This document shows positions 33,412-45,979 of a stretch of DNA of 64,000 bases, piece by piece; within the stretch, counting starts at the first letter, position 1; the number at the start of each line of letters is the position of its first letter. The position numbers and the translations under genes are program-made. This DNA is from Parietaria judaica (taxonomy: Eukaryota; Streptophyta; Magnoliopsida; Rosales; Urticaceae), in contig OX940863.1 in NCBI GenBank assembly GCA_954871525.1, forward strand, positions 37,496,501 through 37,560,500, given 5' to 3'. Below the pieces are notes generated by a model that was not told the origin of the DNA, ran no database searches, and was given only the letters and a program-made list of their open reading frames with translations.

Positions 33412-36400
33412 ATGTCTCGAAGAAGCGGCGGTAGTTCCGGGGGTCGAAGAGCGGCTAGGAATTTGTGACCCCAATTTCAACTAGGGGGAACATCGCAGCC
33501 TACGCCCGACGGCTACATTCCCGTTATGCTACCCCAAGAAATATTTCCCTCCCCTCCCAATCCAGATTATCTCGATGATACAGTACGGTCTCTAAGACCT
33601 AGTCTAGTCCGGGCGATGGGCCAGCACGACGCCAATCCCCAACGTGTGTCCCGAGAAATGGTCGAGGCAGTGGCTCAATCTAGGGGGAAAATAACGATCC
33701 TTTTTTTGATCTCATGTTTCAACAACACGCCGATTACAGATCTCAACGTCCCGAAGGTGCCGATCCCGACGAAACTCAACGTCCCGAAGATGCCGATCCC
33801 GACGAAACTCAACGTCCCGACGATGCCGATCCCGACGAATTTCAAACGCTGCCCTCGGTCCGTGGTTCAAATGTTGGGGTTTACAACCGCGGTTCTCCTC
33901 TACCTTCCAATCAAGATAGCGGTGAAGCCTCCGTTGCCCGTCCTCGACGAGATCGACGTCCTTCAAGCGGGTAATAACCTTTAGTCATTTCTCTATGTAT
34001 AGCTATTAGTCATTTTTCTATTTTATTAATTAATAATATTTAATAATTATTAAGTTAGTACTTAGTAATAAATAATAATTAATAATCAATAATTAAATAT
34101 TAATAATTAATAATCAATAACGAATTTCTTGAAAGTCTTAGTATGCTCTGTGGTTGCGGTTTCGACTGATCTTCCACATCAGAAACGACTTTCTTGAGAT
34201 TTTTTGTTAGTTAATAATCATTTAATCATTTTAGTTTAATTTTTTCAATTAGTTAATACTCATTTAATCATTTTAGTTTAATTTTTTCAATTAGTTAATA
34301 ATCATTTAATCATACTAGTTTAATAATCAATTTGTAAGTGTTGTTGTCACGTCACTTAAAAGTCTTAGTATGCTCTGTGGTTGCGGTTCCGACTGATTTT
34401 CCACATCAGAAACGAATTTCTTGATATTTTTTGTTATTTAATAATCATTTAATTAGTTAATAATCAATTAATCATATTAGTTTAATTAAACTTTAAATAG
34501 TTACTTAAATAAGTTAAAGAAATTAAAATGGTATTTTTTTATGTGTGGTGATAATTATAAAGTTTTTACGGATTATAGTGTCTTAGAAAGATTGGTTTTT
34601 AAATAAAGTTTGCTTTGCAATCTCCTCCAAGCTAGCCTGGGAACCTCGGGGAGTTCTGTCTAGAAAAGCTTGGGCCTAAAGCGAGATCATAGCATCCTTT
34701 CCAGTCGATCTGGTCGTGGAACCTCGGGGAGTTCCGTCCAAAAGAGCTTGATAATTATTTCCACACATAGAAAATACCATTTTTTATTTTGTTAACTTTT
34801 TTAATTAACTATATGAAATTTAATTAATTAATAAGATTAATATTAATATTTAATCCATGTAAAATTAATACCAGTTTTTATTTTGTTAATAATTTTTCTC
34901 CCTTATATTTTTAATAGGGAAAATCCTACGGCCTTGTTGTGGGGACGACCAAACAGAGCGAAAGTGTGGGAATATTTTCACGAAGAACGACGGGTGGAGA
35001 ACGGTATTCGAGTCAAGATCGCCACGTGCAAGAAGTGTTATACAACCCTAGATGCGTTGGGGGAAAAAGGAACCGGCTACTTGATGTGACATAAAAAAGC
35101 GTGCTACGGAGACGATGACGAGGTAAACACAGCACAGGTAAGTGCTCTTAGCACGGAAAATTTACGGAAATGGACCCTCGAGTGGTTACTGTCTACGGGC
35201 GCACCGATGAGTTTGATGGAAAATCCTGCGCATACACAATACATGCAAAGGATTAATCCGTCTTACCAATAGTTTTCCCGTACGACGTATACCAGGGACA
35301 TGGAAAAGGCTTACAAAATGCAAAAAAAAATATTTGGTCGAGATTTTTAAAATGTCAAACATAAACATTGCTTTCACCACCGACTTGTGGAGCGGTCCGA
35401 GTCTAAACGATTATTTGAGTCTGACCGCCCATTACGTCGACGATGATTGGGTTCCATGTCAAAAACTTTTAAATATGTAACCATTCGAGTGTCGCCATAC
35501 CGGCACAAACATTTCCGATAAATTAATAGAATTATTCAATGATTGGGGTTTGCAAAATCGTATTATTTCTATTACTTTAGACAATGCCGCAAACAATAAC
35601 GCCGCTATTATTATCTTAGAAAATAGTTTGTCCGGTTCTCCGTTTCGTAATATTTTACATCAAAAGTGTGGTTGTCACATTATTAATTTAATTGCTAGAA
35701 CGGGCGAACGAAATATTTCAGGCCACGTTGAAAAAATACGCGGCGTTATTGATTGGATCCGTCATTCTCAAACCACCAATAGGTGGAGACGATTTTGTAG
35801 AGAGCACAATCATAAAGCTAATAGGTTTGGTTTAGACAATAATACATGATGGAACTCTACGTATCTAATGGTTTCAGTTGCGTGTAGACAGAGGGTACCG
35901 TTAAGCGCTTTCCTCCACTTGGAACTAGAGGCCTCGGAGCGGATCACGGAGGCAGAATGGGAAACCACCGAGAAATTCACCCAATTCCTCAGACCCTTTT
36001 ACGCTGTTACTTTAAATTTTTCTAACCAAAAACAACCTTCTTTGAATCATGGTCTTTCGGGTCTATATGAAATTACAAACACTTTTTCTGAATTCGAAAA
36101 TGACCCAATTATTTCTCCCATGATTCCGGGAATGGTTGCAAAATTCAAAAGTTATTGGGATCCACCCCCTTTTTCGTATTGTTTCGGTGCTATCTTAGAT
36201 CTCCGTATTATGTTTACTTTCGGGGCGTTGATGTTAGCAATCGGGATAAACGTAGGGGTGGATTACACTGATTATATAAAGGTTGTTAATGAAGCTTTTT
36301 ATGAACTGTACAGTGAATACGACCGGCGGTTCCCAGAGTTCAACGTGGAGGCGGAGCGAAGGGCAGTGATGGAAAGCCCAACCAAGACCGGCCTAGCATT

Positions 36401-36830
36401 TGTTCGGAGACTGAAGCAAAGACTGGATCGCGGAGAATCATCGGGATCCGGTACGCCACAGGCACGAGCGGAAGACACGGAAGGCGCACCGCAAGAATTG
36501 AAGCGGTACTACGGCCTGCGGATCGACGAGGACTCCCTCGAGTTCGATGTGATTGGATGGTGGAAGAATCAACGGGAAAGATTCCCGATATTGGCGAGAA
36601 TGGCGAGGGATATACTGTCCATCCCCATTTCAAGCGTTGCTTCGGAGAGCGCATTCAGTTCGGCTCAGCATATAATCGACGACCGGAGGGCGTCAATTAC
36701 CAAGACACACCTCGAGCAAGCGGTGGTGTTGAACGATTGGATGTTCCGCAACCCCACCATCGCCCAACGGAACGAACCAACCGATCTGGAGAGGATGACT
36801 GAAAAGTTTAACGACTGGTTCCTCGAGTGA
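33412..36830 (+). pseudogene. hAT transposase pseudogene (copy 1)
   Basis: Exon 1 runs from 33412 to about 33970 and exon 2 from 34918 to 36830, by comparison with copy 2. Exon 1 has a TGA at 33466-33468. Exon 2 has in-frame stops where copy 2 reads through: near 35086 (TGA for Arg), near 35270, near 35478 and near 35849. It also has a length change in an A run near 35325. The RNase-H-fold motifs TDLWS and TLDNAANN and the C-terminal SVASESAFSSAQH dimerisation block are still readable. The product cannot be full length, but the termini may still be recognised by an active relative. Confidence 0.9.
33971..34917 (+). repeat. hAT copy 1 intron with duplicated 70-bp block
   Basis: Two 70-bp direct copies (34128-34197 and 34355-34424) contain TGTGGTTGCGGTT and CCACATCAGAAACGA. 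A further conserved block (about 34561-34768) has two GGAACCTCGGGGAGTTC elements. Both blocks recur nearly unchanged in the intron of copy 2, while the surrounding AT-rich sequence is diverged. Confidence 0.8.
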
Positions 36831-37299
36831 CGCAATGTAAACGCCAATATGATGTGTTCTTTCCTCTCTTGGTTTTATGTCCCTAAGGAGGGTTTTTCAA
36901 GAGAGGTTTTAGTAAGGCATCTTGTAATATTTACACTGAATATTTACAACTTCTTCCACCTTATTGTAATATTCACAATGAATAATACAACTTTTTTTTA
37001 ATATCTTGTTTTATCATATTTATTTATTTGTTTTATCATATTTATTAATTTTAAATTAAATAACATACTTAAATAATAATTTTAAATAATTAAATTCGGG
37101 TAAAAACTAATAAAATTAAACATTAGAAATATATTAGAACTTTTGCCGCAAACAAAGCATTTGAACACCCTTTGAAATCGCGATGCGTCGCGATCTCCTT
37201 CCCCGCGATGCGCAACTTGGCGACTTTTGCCGATTAAGTCGCGATTGATCGCGATGCATACATGTGCAGCTCTATGCCCCATGCACATATATCCTAATG

Positions 37300-38215
37300 C
37301 ACACCAAAACGTGCTAAAAGCGCCCCATTTGCCCTCTTTATCATTCTTTCATCGCTTATAAATACTTGAGACCTCGTCACTTGAAGAAGGGGGGGGGGGG
37401 GGGGGGGAGCATAAAAATTCTAGACATTCTCCCAACTCCGAGAAGATTCTCTCAATTCTGGAAAACTCCGTTTACCGTTTCTCTCACCTTTTTCGACGTA
37501 ATATCGCCCGACTAATATGGAGAAGTAAAACGAGTAATAAAGTCCCCCCACTGTGCCTCACTCTGAGTTCATGTCTCATTCCCTCTCCTAAGGACAAAGG
37601 TCCGGGGTCGATACTCTGACGAGCCAAGCTCGAGGAGTGATATCGTTCCTTAAAAGAGACGAGGTCTGAGACTAACGAACTTCGGTGAGCCTAGCTCGGG
37701 AGCGACGTTATTCTTGTTTCTCTCCAGATCCGGAGGGCGTTCTCGGAAAAGGAAACAAAGATAAATGTACCAGAAAATATCTCCGACCTACCAGAGACAT
37801 ACAATCAGACGTCTCACCCCATTTGAACACCCACTAACACTGAACTACGTGATGCCCTGATCCCATTTGGGTACGTAGACAGCCTTCATCTTGTGAGGTC
37901 CGGCATCGTTTGTTCATTTTGCAGGAACTCACCACCATACAACGACGAGTCGCATCTCCACGAAGACATCGCGGACTCCATCGCCTCGCCTGGGGCAACG
38001 ACTCAACCCCGGCCACGAAGAATCAGCCAGATCCAACCTCCAAGCGAGCATTGGGCCCGGCCCAAAATCACGAATTGGGCCGCATTAATGTTGATCCATT
38101 TTCTAGCATTAACAAACAGCATAGGCCAAATTTTGGTTTGGTTGAAGACTCATTTTGGTCAATATAGTGCGTCAATAAATTTTGGTTTCTTTCTCAGTAG
38201 TCGTTCGTTTTAGGA
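37300..38215 (+). repeat. LTR-like remnant (Tat/Ogre-type end) with G tract
   Basis: TATAAATA at about 37358, a run of 19 G (37389-37407) and CTACGTGATGCCCTG...GGTACGTAGACAGCC (37844-37883) resemble the promoter and 3' end of Tat/Ogre-type gypsy LTRs. No partner LTR or coding region was found. The hAT at 32909 may have inserted in the upstream part of this LTR. Confidence 0.4.
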
Positions 38216-38841
38216 GTAAAATTTGGTCTAAGACTCATTTTTTAAATATCCGGAGATCGGAACTGAATTCGTGTCATAAAATTTGGGCACCCGAAAACCA
38301 AGTCTCAAATTCTAACAATTGGTTTTCAGAAACGAAACCAAATCTTTGATAAAAAAAAAAATTATATGAATTAAGTACACCGAAAAATCTTATTATATAA
38401 AAAAAAATAAAAAAAATGAAAATACAATTAGTTAAACAAAATAATTTAGACTAATTTTAAAAACAAAAAAGCAGATGTCATTATTAAACTATTGCACATA
38501 TATTTTATTTATAGAAACTTATATAGGCCTCTAACATTAGAAAGAATTGGCTAAAAGTCCTTATCTGAAATGTCGTTTCGCTGCATACCTTCGTTATAAC
38601 CTGATATTTCTTTTACATTTATTTTTAAATCCCTTATTTTCTTTTCGCATTATGTTTAAATCTAAAGAACTTGGAATGACGATTTTGCCCTTTTGGTTTA
38701 CACTGTATTTTACGAAATCTCGAATTTACCCTTTGGGGCATTTGATACAGTAAGATTTTATAATATTATTTCTTATTTTCTCACCTCTTCGGCTTCCTCT
38801 CGTTTTTCCTCCGAAACCGACCTTCTTTGATCCTTCCACCG

Positions 38842-38930
38842 GTAAGATTTGACGACTCCCGGTATGGTTTGGTGAATACTGAGATGATGAATGTAGTAAG
38901 ATTTGACGACTCCCGGTATGGTTTGGTGAA
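38842..38930 (+). repeat. Pair of 34-35-bp direct repeats
   Basis: GTAAGATTTGACGACTCCCG plus GTATGGTTTGGTGAA occurs at 38842 and again at 38897, a 55-bp period. The surrounding 38216-39030 is AT-rich without a gene. Confidence 0.75.
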
Positions 38931-39036
38931 CTACCGCTAGCCATACCTCTATGTTTTGGATAACTACCGCTAGTTATTTATACCGCTAGTTATATCGGTT
39001 TTGGATAACTATCACTAGCTATAGATAAATACAGCC

Positions 39037-40084
39037 AAGGTATTAAATTTCCCGAAATCCGCAGCGAAATTCCATGGAAATTCGTTTTTCGAGGGTTTGC
39101 GGTTCGAAATTCGTGTCGTTTCCCTTTCCTTTTACCAAATTTTGCGAAATTCGCATGGGCACGGGTGTGGAAAATCTTTTTCGTTTTTTAGTGTAAAAAT
39201 TGCGAAATTTGGTTGGAATTTCGGTAAAAATCATATTTTTGGTAGATTTAGGCAAAAATACCAATTAAACTTTCGGCAAAAATAATTATATACTCACACA
39301 AGAGCCACCCCACCCCGCCACGGCCGGCCGGTCGGACGGCGGCGCGCGCGTGTGGTGGTGAAACATTTGTGTGAGTCCTCCCCCATCCACAAAATCCTAT
39401 GACCCAAAGGGCCCAAGAATTTGTCCATAATATTTGGTATATAAACATCACTAAACTCTTGTCATCTATCAATGTGGGACTTTTTGTTATTCATTCAACT
39501 AATATCACACCTTCACACTTAACATACACATACACTTCACCTAATAATTTAACTTAATATTATACACTTCAAATAATATTATACATTTAGCATACATATT
39601 AACTTCACCTAACATACATATACGTTTAATATACATATTCATTTAATATTATACACTTCAACTAATATTAAATTTGTTAACATACATATACAATTAACAT
39701 GCATATTCACTTAATATTACACACTTAATTAACATACATATTAACTTCACATAATAATTTGACTTAATATTATACACTTCAACTAATAAAGTGACTTAAT
39801 ATTATACATTTCACCTACATATTTAAGTTACAAATATCTTGTATTTATTAAATATGTAGTTTTGAACTTATATAAATATCTTGCTTAAATACTCAAATAT
39901 TTTTTTACAGAATATCCGTCGAAAACCCCATCGGCATGCGGTATGCCCATGCGAAAAGTGCGGTATATGCGGCATGCGGTATGTCCTTTTTTTACGATTT
40001 GCCCATCGGCATACCCATCGGCAAGCGATATATCCGTAAAACGAAAAATGCGAAACGACATCGGCAAGCGGTATTTAAAACTTT
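39037..40084. mobile_element. Unclassified TIR element A (GGTATTAAA ends)
   Basis: The left end AAGGTATTAAATTTCC and the reverse complement of the right end, AAAGTTTTAAATACCG, are similar. The flanks AATACAGCC (39028-39036) and AATACATCT (40085-40093) share 7 of 9 bases. The last 200 bp contain CGGCATGCGGTATGCC repeats and are clearly homologous, inverted, to 45980-46170. The middle (39490-39830) is a degenerate CTTAATATTATACACTTCA minisatellite. No transposase is visible, and the superfamily is unknown. Confidence 0.45.
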
Positions 40085-40156
40085 AATACATCTAGCTTAA
40101 CCTCTATGTTCTGGTTAACTCCCGTTGTTAATATCTTATTCTTGATTCGATTTGCA

Positions 40157-40949
40157 GACGTTAGTTCTACATACTGCGTTGCAGGAGAATGAACATTACA
40201 AAAATAAACTTACCACCAGGCAAACTCAATTTGAGACAGTGACGACTATCATTAAAGGAGCACTGAATGAGGATGAGCTTCAGTGGTTATAGGGCACACA
40301 ATTTGGGCATCTATTAGATGTCCTGACACACTATGAGCACGTTGCCCAATTGTTGTGGAGTTTGATGGTGAGAATGACGACATAACAAAGGGACGCAAGT
40401 GAGCTGTGGTTCTTGGTAAACGACGTCCCACTGCGATACGGCATTCGGGAATTCGTCATCATCACCGGGCTGCTTTGCCACCCGGTGCCAAGGTTACCTC
40501 AAAACGAGGATCAATCACGAGCGTTCTACAATGATTTCAGAAAACGCTTATGGCCTTCGGAGAAGAAGCGGATTACCGTCAAGAATATTCAGGATCGACT
40601 AAAGGATATTCATAAAAAAACATTGGGCTGCGATGATAAGAAGCATTTGGCCTGCCTGTGCATCGTCTTTGGAGTGATCTGTTTCAAGGACAGATCGACG
40701 CAGATACCGGAAGATAATCTGCTTACAATGGTAGAAGACATTGATTTCTTCGTTGGCTATCCTTGGGGGACAGTGTCCTTCGAGTACTCAATGAAGCAGC
40801 TTCATCATAAGCTATCGCAGGAACTAGTGACTAAGTATTTTGACGTCATCGAGAAAAAACTAAATTGTGTATATATGACCCTTCTGGGGTTCGTTCACCT
40901 GATACATGTATATGTAAAGTGTTTGAATCTATTTATTTTCACCGCATAA
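40157..40949 (+). pseudogene. DUF1985 protein fragment (Ulp1-type transposon derived)
   Basis: The frame reading ELWFLVNDVPLRYGIREF, ITGLLCHP and FGVICFKDRSTQIPEDNL matches the pattern of plant DUF1985. This domain is mostly found with Ulp1-like proteases in Mutator/CACTA-related elements. Upstream in the same frame are a TAG (within GGTTATAGGG near 40288) and a TAA (near 40383). No Ulp1 domain follows and the C-terminus (after about 40880) is unlike the family. It is read as a broken fragment. Confidence 0.65.
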
Positions 40950-41409
40950 ATGGTTGTTACACATAATTGAAATTAACATTCAATTCTTGAATGATTGTTA
41001 CACTAACCTTTGAATGAGTCAATTCTTGATATATAATCGAACTGAAAGATTCGCTAATCGTTGGCTGGGTAACGCAGAAGATGAAGAAATGGAATACGGT
41101 GAATCGGCGAAGAAACAATGGGAGCTTAGGGTTTCTCGGCAATTGTGGAGTCGAAGAAGAAGACGAATAATAGAGGAAAAAGAAACATGGCGGAAAAGAA
41201 ATAATATTAAAAAAGAGGAGAGAGAAGAAAATAATAAAATAAGAGGAGAGAGAAAATCGAGTCTAACGAACTACAAAGGGCCCCACATCATTTAATGAAG
41301 GGTATGAACCAAACATGTGAACAGTACCGAGGGTAGAAACCTCTACCAAATCCCAAATAAGGTCATTTTTGCGATTATCCCGTAACATTATAACTTATTA
41401 GTTATTAAC

Positions 41410-41840
41410 GATAAAAGTACCTAAGTCATTTAAAAATGGTAATATAGATTTAATTTTTAAAATTTTTGGCAAAAGTATCTATATTCATCTTTTTTGGCAG
41501 AGCCGTAAACCTCATCTACTATTCTGTTAATTTTTTATAGACTTTTTCACGTAAGCGATGATGTCAACAACAAATTAACTCAAATGATAAAAACCGCAAA
41601 TTCTTATTTTCCTTTCTCACTTTTTCTTTCGAATTCTTAGTTCATCTTCTCAATAACATCCCGATTTGTGTTGTTGACGTAATCATTGACGAAAATAGTA
41701 AAAATATAAAAATAAAACTAACGGAATAGTTGATGAGTAGTTCTACCGATCCGCAAAAAAAGGTGAACTTCGATACTATTATCACAATTTTTGTAAGTTA
41801 GCAATATACCACGATTTCCGATAAGTTGGATACTTTTGCC
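41410..41840. mobile_element. Foldback MITE, 431 bp
   Basis: The left arm (from GATAAAAGTACC at 41410) and the right arm (ending GGATACTTTTGCC at 41840) are imperfect inverted copies for about 180 bp each. Paired internal segments include CTCATCTACTATTCTGTTA and its inverted match near 41720. No coding sequence is present. The termini resemble the MITE inside the Helitron. Confidence 0.6.
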
Positions 41841-41901
41841 CCCGAAGAACCCTAATAAATATATTTGTATATTATATCTTATGAAATTGGCCTAACCATC
41901 T

Positions 41902-41931
41902 GCTTCGCTCTCGCTCTCGCTCTCGCTCTCT
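41902..41931. repeat. CGCTCT hexamer microsatellite in probable 5' leader
   Basis: About four copies of CGCTCT are followed by CT-rich DNA, about 400 bp before the ATG of the unknown gene. CT-rich leaders are common in plant promoters. Confidence 0.5.
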
Positions 41932-42321
41932 TCCTCTCCGAACTTTGGTATTTTCTGTTCCTTGTGTACTAGTGATAATCACATCTTTATATGCCACCAT
42001 GCTCATTAGAATCGCAGAAATCTTAAGATTTTGTATAAGTTCGACAATTTCTGAGTGAGATTCCAAACATTTAGGGTTTATTCTGGGTTTTGGAGCATTA
42101 CGAACTTGCGATTTACACATTATTTTTTTTTCTTTCTCCGTTAATCCCTTCTTTGTTCTTCCTTTGAATAATGGGATCTCTGGGCAATTATTTTTTTTGG
42201 AGCAAACTGATTTGCATTAGATCTCAAGCTACAATTATGTTTATATATTCTGGGGCAGATTTGAAAGTTTGTTTGTTCTGTAATATTTATATGTTTGCTT
42301 CTTTAGATATACAGTTTAAGG

Positions 42322-43853
42322 ATGCTGGAAACTGGGGCAACAGGTGCGGCTCAGTCACAGGCAGCGGCCACAGATTCGGGCAGCAACGTGAAGCGCTACG
42401 CTCCTCCGAACCAAAGGTATATTTCTCGAGGAATCAATATTCTATTTGTACAGCAATGTTCATGTGGTAGAGAATCAGACACTGCGTCGCTCGAGTCACG
42501 GCAATGTCGGGCTCGAGCAGATTGACAGCATTGGCTTCCTTTTCTGTGGTTAATTTTCCTTTTTCTATTTTCACCGATTAACTTTACGCGAAATCGTGCA
42601 GGAGTCGGCTCAACAGGCGCAAATCAGCTGGTAATTATCTCGTGATCATTTGTTTCTTATTTCCTTTTCAAAGGCGAGTTTGTCTTCTTTTATGGGATGC
42701 GGGGATTTTGTTACTACTACGAGGGATTGAGATTAATGTTTTTCGGAAAACAAATATCTTAAATGCATTTTATTTCTTTCTTAAAATGCATTATGCGGGC
42801 CATGTTCGTAAGTTTTTAATCGTCTATGGTTATATTGTAATGAATAATGGATTTTCTTTTTAGTGATCATTCTTTCTTTCCTCTTCCCTCAATAATTTCT
42901 TTTGTCCGCGCGGTCTCATTTTCGCTTCGATTTTCTCTTATGCACCCGTCTAAGCTATCTTTGTATGTCATTGGATATTAACCGAGACAGTCATATGATA
43001 GGACTTAAACCAGAAATAGCAGAGAGATAAAAACTTCTTTGGATTAACGGAAAGGCAATCTCTCCTTAGTGCTCTGGTTTAATCAAATTCAACATAAGAA
43101 ACCCCGTGACATTTTTTCCTCTCGATAATTTAACCCTAACTAATGTGAAAGAAACACTATTCTTAGCTCACAAAATAATAATTTGCCCCTTTTCGTTCGC
43201 ACATGTGTTCGCATACTCTTGCATTTTGGAACTTTTTGTTTATCATGGCTCACTATCTCCTGAATTTACTTTATTTCTCACGAATTGCTGCATACGATTT
43301 TACCGTAATTGTTTTTTACGGGAATGATACAGACAAGAATCAAGTTTTTGCTTCCAGAAATACCCCTTCTGGAGATCATGGGGATGCAGTGGGAAGCAGT
43401 CTTCAGAATGAGAACCCTCGGCCACGATTGATTCCTTTTGAGGGCTGTTCTGTCAATAGTGAGCTTACGCAGTTTATGAGCGAGCGTAAGTGCTAGATTT
43501 TTTTATAAAAAATATTACTCTTACTATTATTTATCCAAACAAGTTATTTTATTTTTTAAATAAGAATACGCTTACAAGTGACGATATTGGGATTTAAAGA
43601 TAGAATCTAAGAAGAGGCTTGAGTAGCAAACTTACTACGGAGGCAATTGGGAAGATTTCGGTCCGAAGTCTTAAATAGCATTCAATAATGTGAAAGCAAG
43701 AATCAAGTGATACATACACTGATACTAACTACCGATTCAGAATTAGTTTTGGTATATAAAAATGTTTAGAAAGCTGGCTTGAATGCAAATTGATTCAAAC
43801 TAAAGTTAGTGTTAACAGTTGATTTGTCTAAACACATTAAGAAGTCTTATATA

Positions 43854-43908
<55 letters not shown>

Positions 43909-44943
43909 CACTATAAGATCTTTCCAAGTTAACCTCTTAAATTGCAGGTTGGGCTGCTGCTATGGCGAGTGTCAATGATCTATCAATTGATCCATCAGGT
44001 TAGTAAAAGACCCAGGTTTCCGGGATTTTTTAAATAGTCAATACAAGGATAAGAAGCGGTTTTGCTAACAAACTGCTACCTATCATAGCTCAGGCTAAAC
44101 GGGCAGGCCATTTCCCAAAAGGGCGGGCAAGCGCGGAAACACATTTCTAAAAAATTGTTCGAAAAATGAAATAAAGTAAAATAAAAAAAGAATCCTGGGG
44201 AATGGCAGCCCGTCCCCAGATTCTGGACGGGCAGACCCGGAATAAGACCATATCACTAGGTTTGTCAAATGATTATCTTTCATAATAACATTGAGGAAAA
44301 CATTTCTTGAGCATTAACAATCTTTAATACATGGATGATCATTAATGCAATATAGTTTTTTTTTTTCTCAGAAAGAGCAGTGGTATTCTCGTCGGAGAAA
44401 GCTCCTTCGGCATGGGGTGGCCAATTCAGACTTCCTCATCAGGTGAGCGACTGCGATATAGCGGTATCTGTAGTAAATACCGAAATTATTTCCAACTCTA
44501 AGGTGTTGTTTAAAACTTAACAAAACTAAAAGGAAAAATTTACGAAAGAAAATTTTATTTTTGCTTTGTTTTTGGAACTGTAAGGTGAAAAGATAAAAAT
44601 AGTAGAAGAGAATTTCGAAGAATTTATAAAATAGTTTCCTAATATAAAGTGGGGAAAAATATTCTTGTGGTTTCTTAAAAAAATAATAGCCTTCCAAATC
44701 CAAACGGCATCGACATCAAGGTTGCGCTTAATGAATTAAGAGAACATTTTTTTTTAATTTTCAGGACGCAAAAAGAAAAATTATTTGATTTCTTTGCTTT
44801 TCATTTTAATTTAATGTATATTTTTTTGTCTACAGATTATGTCTCCAACAGGAGGTGCTTCATCTCCAGTTGCGCCGCCAATGGACTTCTTGGCGGAACT
44901 TCGCCGTCAAAAATCCAATTCCGGCGCTTCACCCGACCCGTAA
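42322..44943 (+). CDS. Conserved plant protein of unknown function, 6 exons
   Basis: Exons 42322-42416, 42602-42630, 43333-43485, 43948-43998, 44372-44442 and 44836-44943 join through GT-AG introns with matching phases to 168 aa. The start ATG lies 11 bp after an AG, suggesting a 5'UTR intron. The protein is small, hydrophilic and probably disordered. It has a KRYAPPNQR motif (about 24-32), LNRRKS (about 35-40), PRPRLIPFEGC, a Trp/Ala stretch WAAAMA, SAWGGQFRLPHQ and a final MDFLAELRRQK. I have seen KRYAPPNQR-plus-NRRKS proteins in plants only as uncharacterised entries and assign no function. Clean splicing of six exons argues for a real host gene. An (AT)n tract at about 43855-43907 lies in intron 3. 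Confidence 0.75.
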
Positions 44944-45979
44944 GACACTTAGTAAAAACTTGATTCCGAAGACGAAACCGGTGCTAGAAATTTTATTTTT
45001 ATTCTTTTTATCCCAAAATCCTCCATCTTGGAAGTGAACACAGAATGTGATACAATAGTAATTAGTTCTGCATTTTGGTTTGTAATTACTCGTGCAGTAT
45101 AAGGGCAATATTCTTATTTTTTTTATTTTCTTTTCTTTTCATGCGTCTCAAACAGCTTTTCACAGTTACAAAATGTTCACGCTAACTATTGATTTGATCG
45201 GTTTTTGGTAAAAAAAAATTGGCCATACCTTTTTCATTTTAAGATTAGATTGGACGGTTCAACATTTTTTGTTTTTGTTTTTGAAAAGACAATCTACAAT
45301 TCCTTACTATTAAGTTTTTGCAAAACATACCGAAAATTAGACAAATATGGCGAAAAGAACACAAGTGTTTTGACAAACTTATTGTTAATCTTTACGGGTA
45401 TTTTTCATCCATTTTTTGGTGTTTGTTTCGTAGAAACATAGATTTAATTAGTTGTATATGATTTGCATCTTAGCTTCAAGAGAAAGTTGAATCATTCAAT
45501 TTGAAATGGGCAAGTTATGGTTAAAATACGAAGATTGCACCTATAAATTTGGGCTCGCGACGTTTGTATTATGGTCACAACTTGCTTATTCTGAGTCAAA
45601 TAATTTGATTTAGTTTTTTTTTTTTAATGAAATTAAAACTTGTGATTAGAATTTCTCAATTTTATTTTTTGTAGAAAAAAAAAGCATAAATAAATGAGAA
45701 AACCCCAAAAAAAAAAAGTTCGGGTTAAAAAATCTTCATAACACATGTACGTCGAGAAGTAGACAAAAATGCGAGAAGATATGTTAAAGCATGATTTTCG
45801 AAGACATTCCTCTTTGAATTTGAGGTAAAAATTGATAATACATTCACTTATCCGAAATGAATTTTCTTCAAGAATACTGTAAGATTGTGAATAAGAACGG
45901 TAAGGGTGTCGGTAAATCCAGTGTTGCGGTCGTACCATTTTACTTTGATAGTTATTATGCCTTTTTATTTTGATAAATG
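44944..45979. other. 3' flank and AT-rich intergenic DNA
   Basis: No recognisable gene or repeat. Several short ORFs lack domains. Confidence 0.45.

Larger units (their letters stand above)
32909..37274 (+). mobile_element. hAT transposon copy 1 (decayed)
   Basis: The ends TAGAGCTGCACA and TGTGCAGCTCTA are perfect inverted repeats flanked by a perfect 8-bp duplication TGCCCCAT (32901-32908, 37275-37282). Both subterminal regions (32930-33045 and 37178-37260) are dense in GCGTCGCGAC/TCGCGATGCG motifs. The plus-strand transposase gene is broken by several stops and a frameshift. It is the same family as the element at 47330-51789, in opposite orientation. Confidence 0.95.

Noticed and set aside
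37389..37407. G19 run as a functional G-quadruplex
   Set aside because: A homopolymer in an LTR-like remnant; length may be a sequencing or assembly artefact and no gene depends on it.
41014..41295. 93-codon basic/acidic ORF and its antisense
   Set aside because: Low-complexity Arg/Glu composition, no homologous motif, no splice support. It may be a leader of a decayed element.
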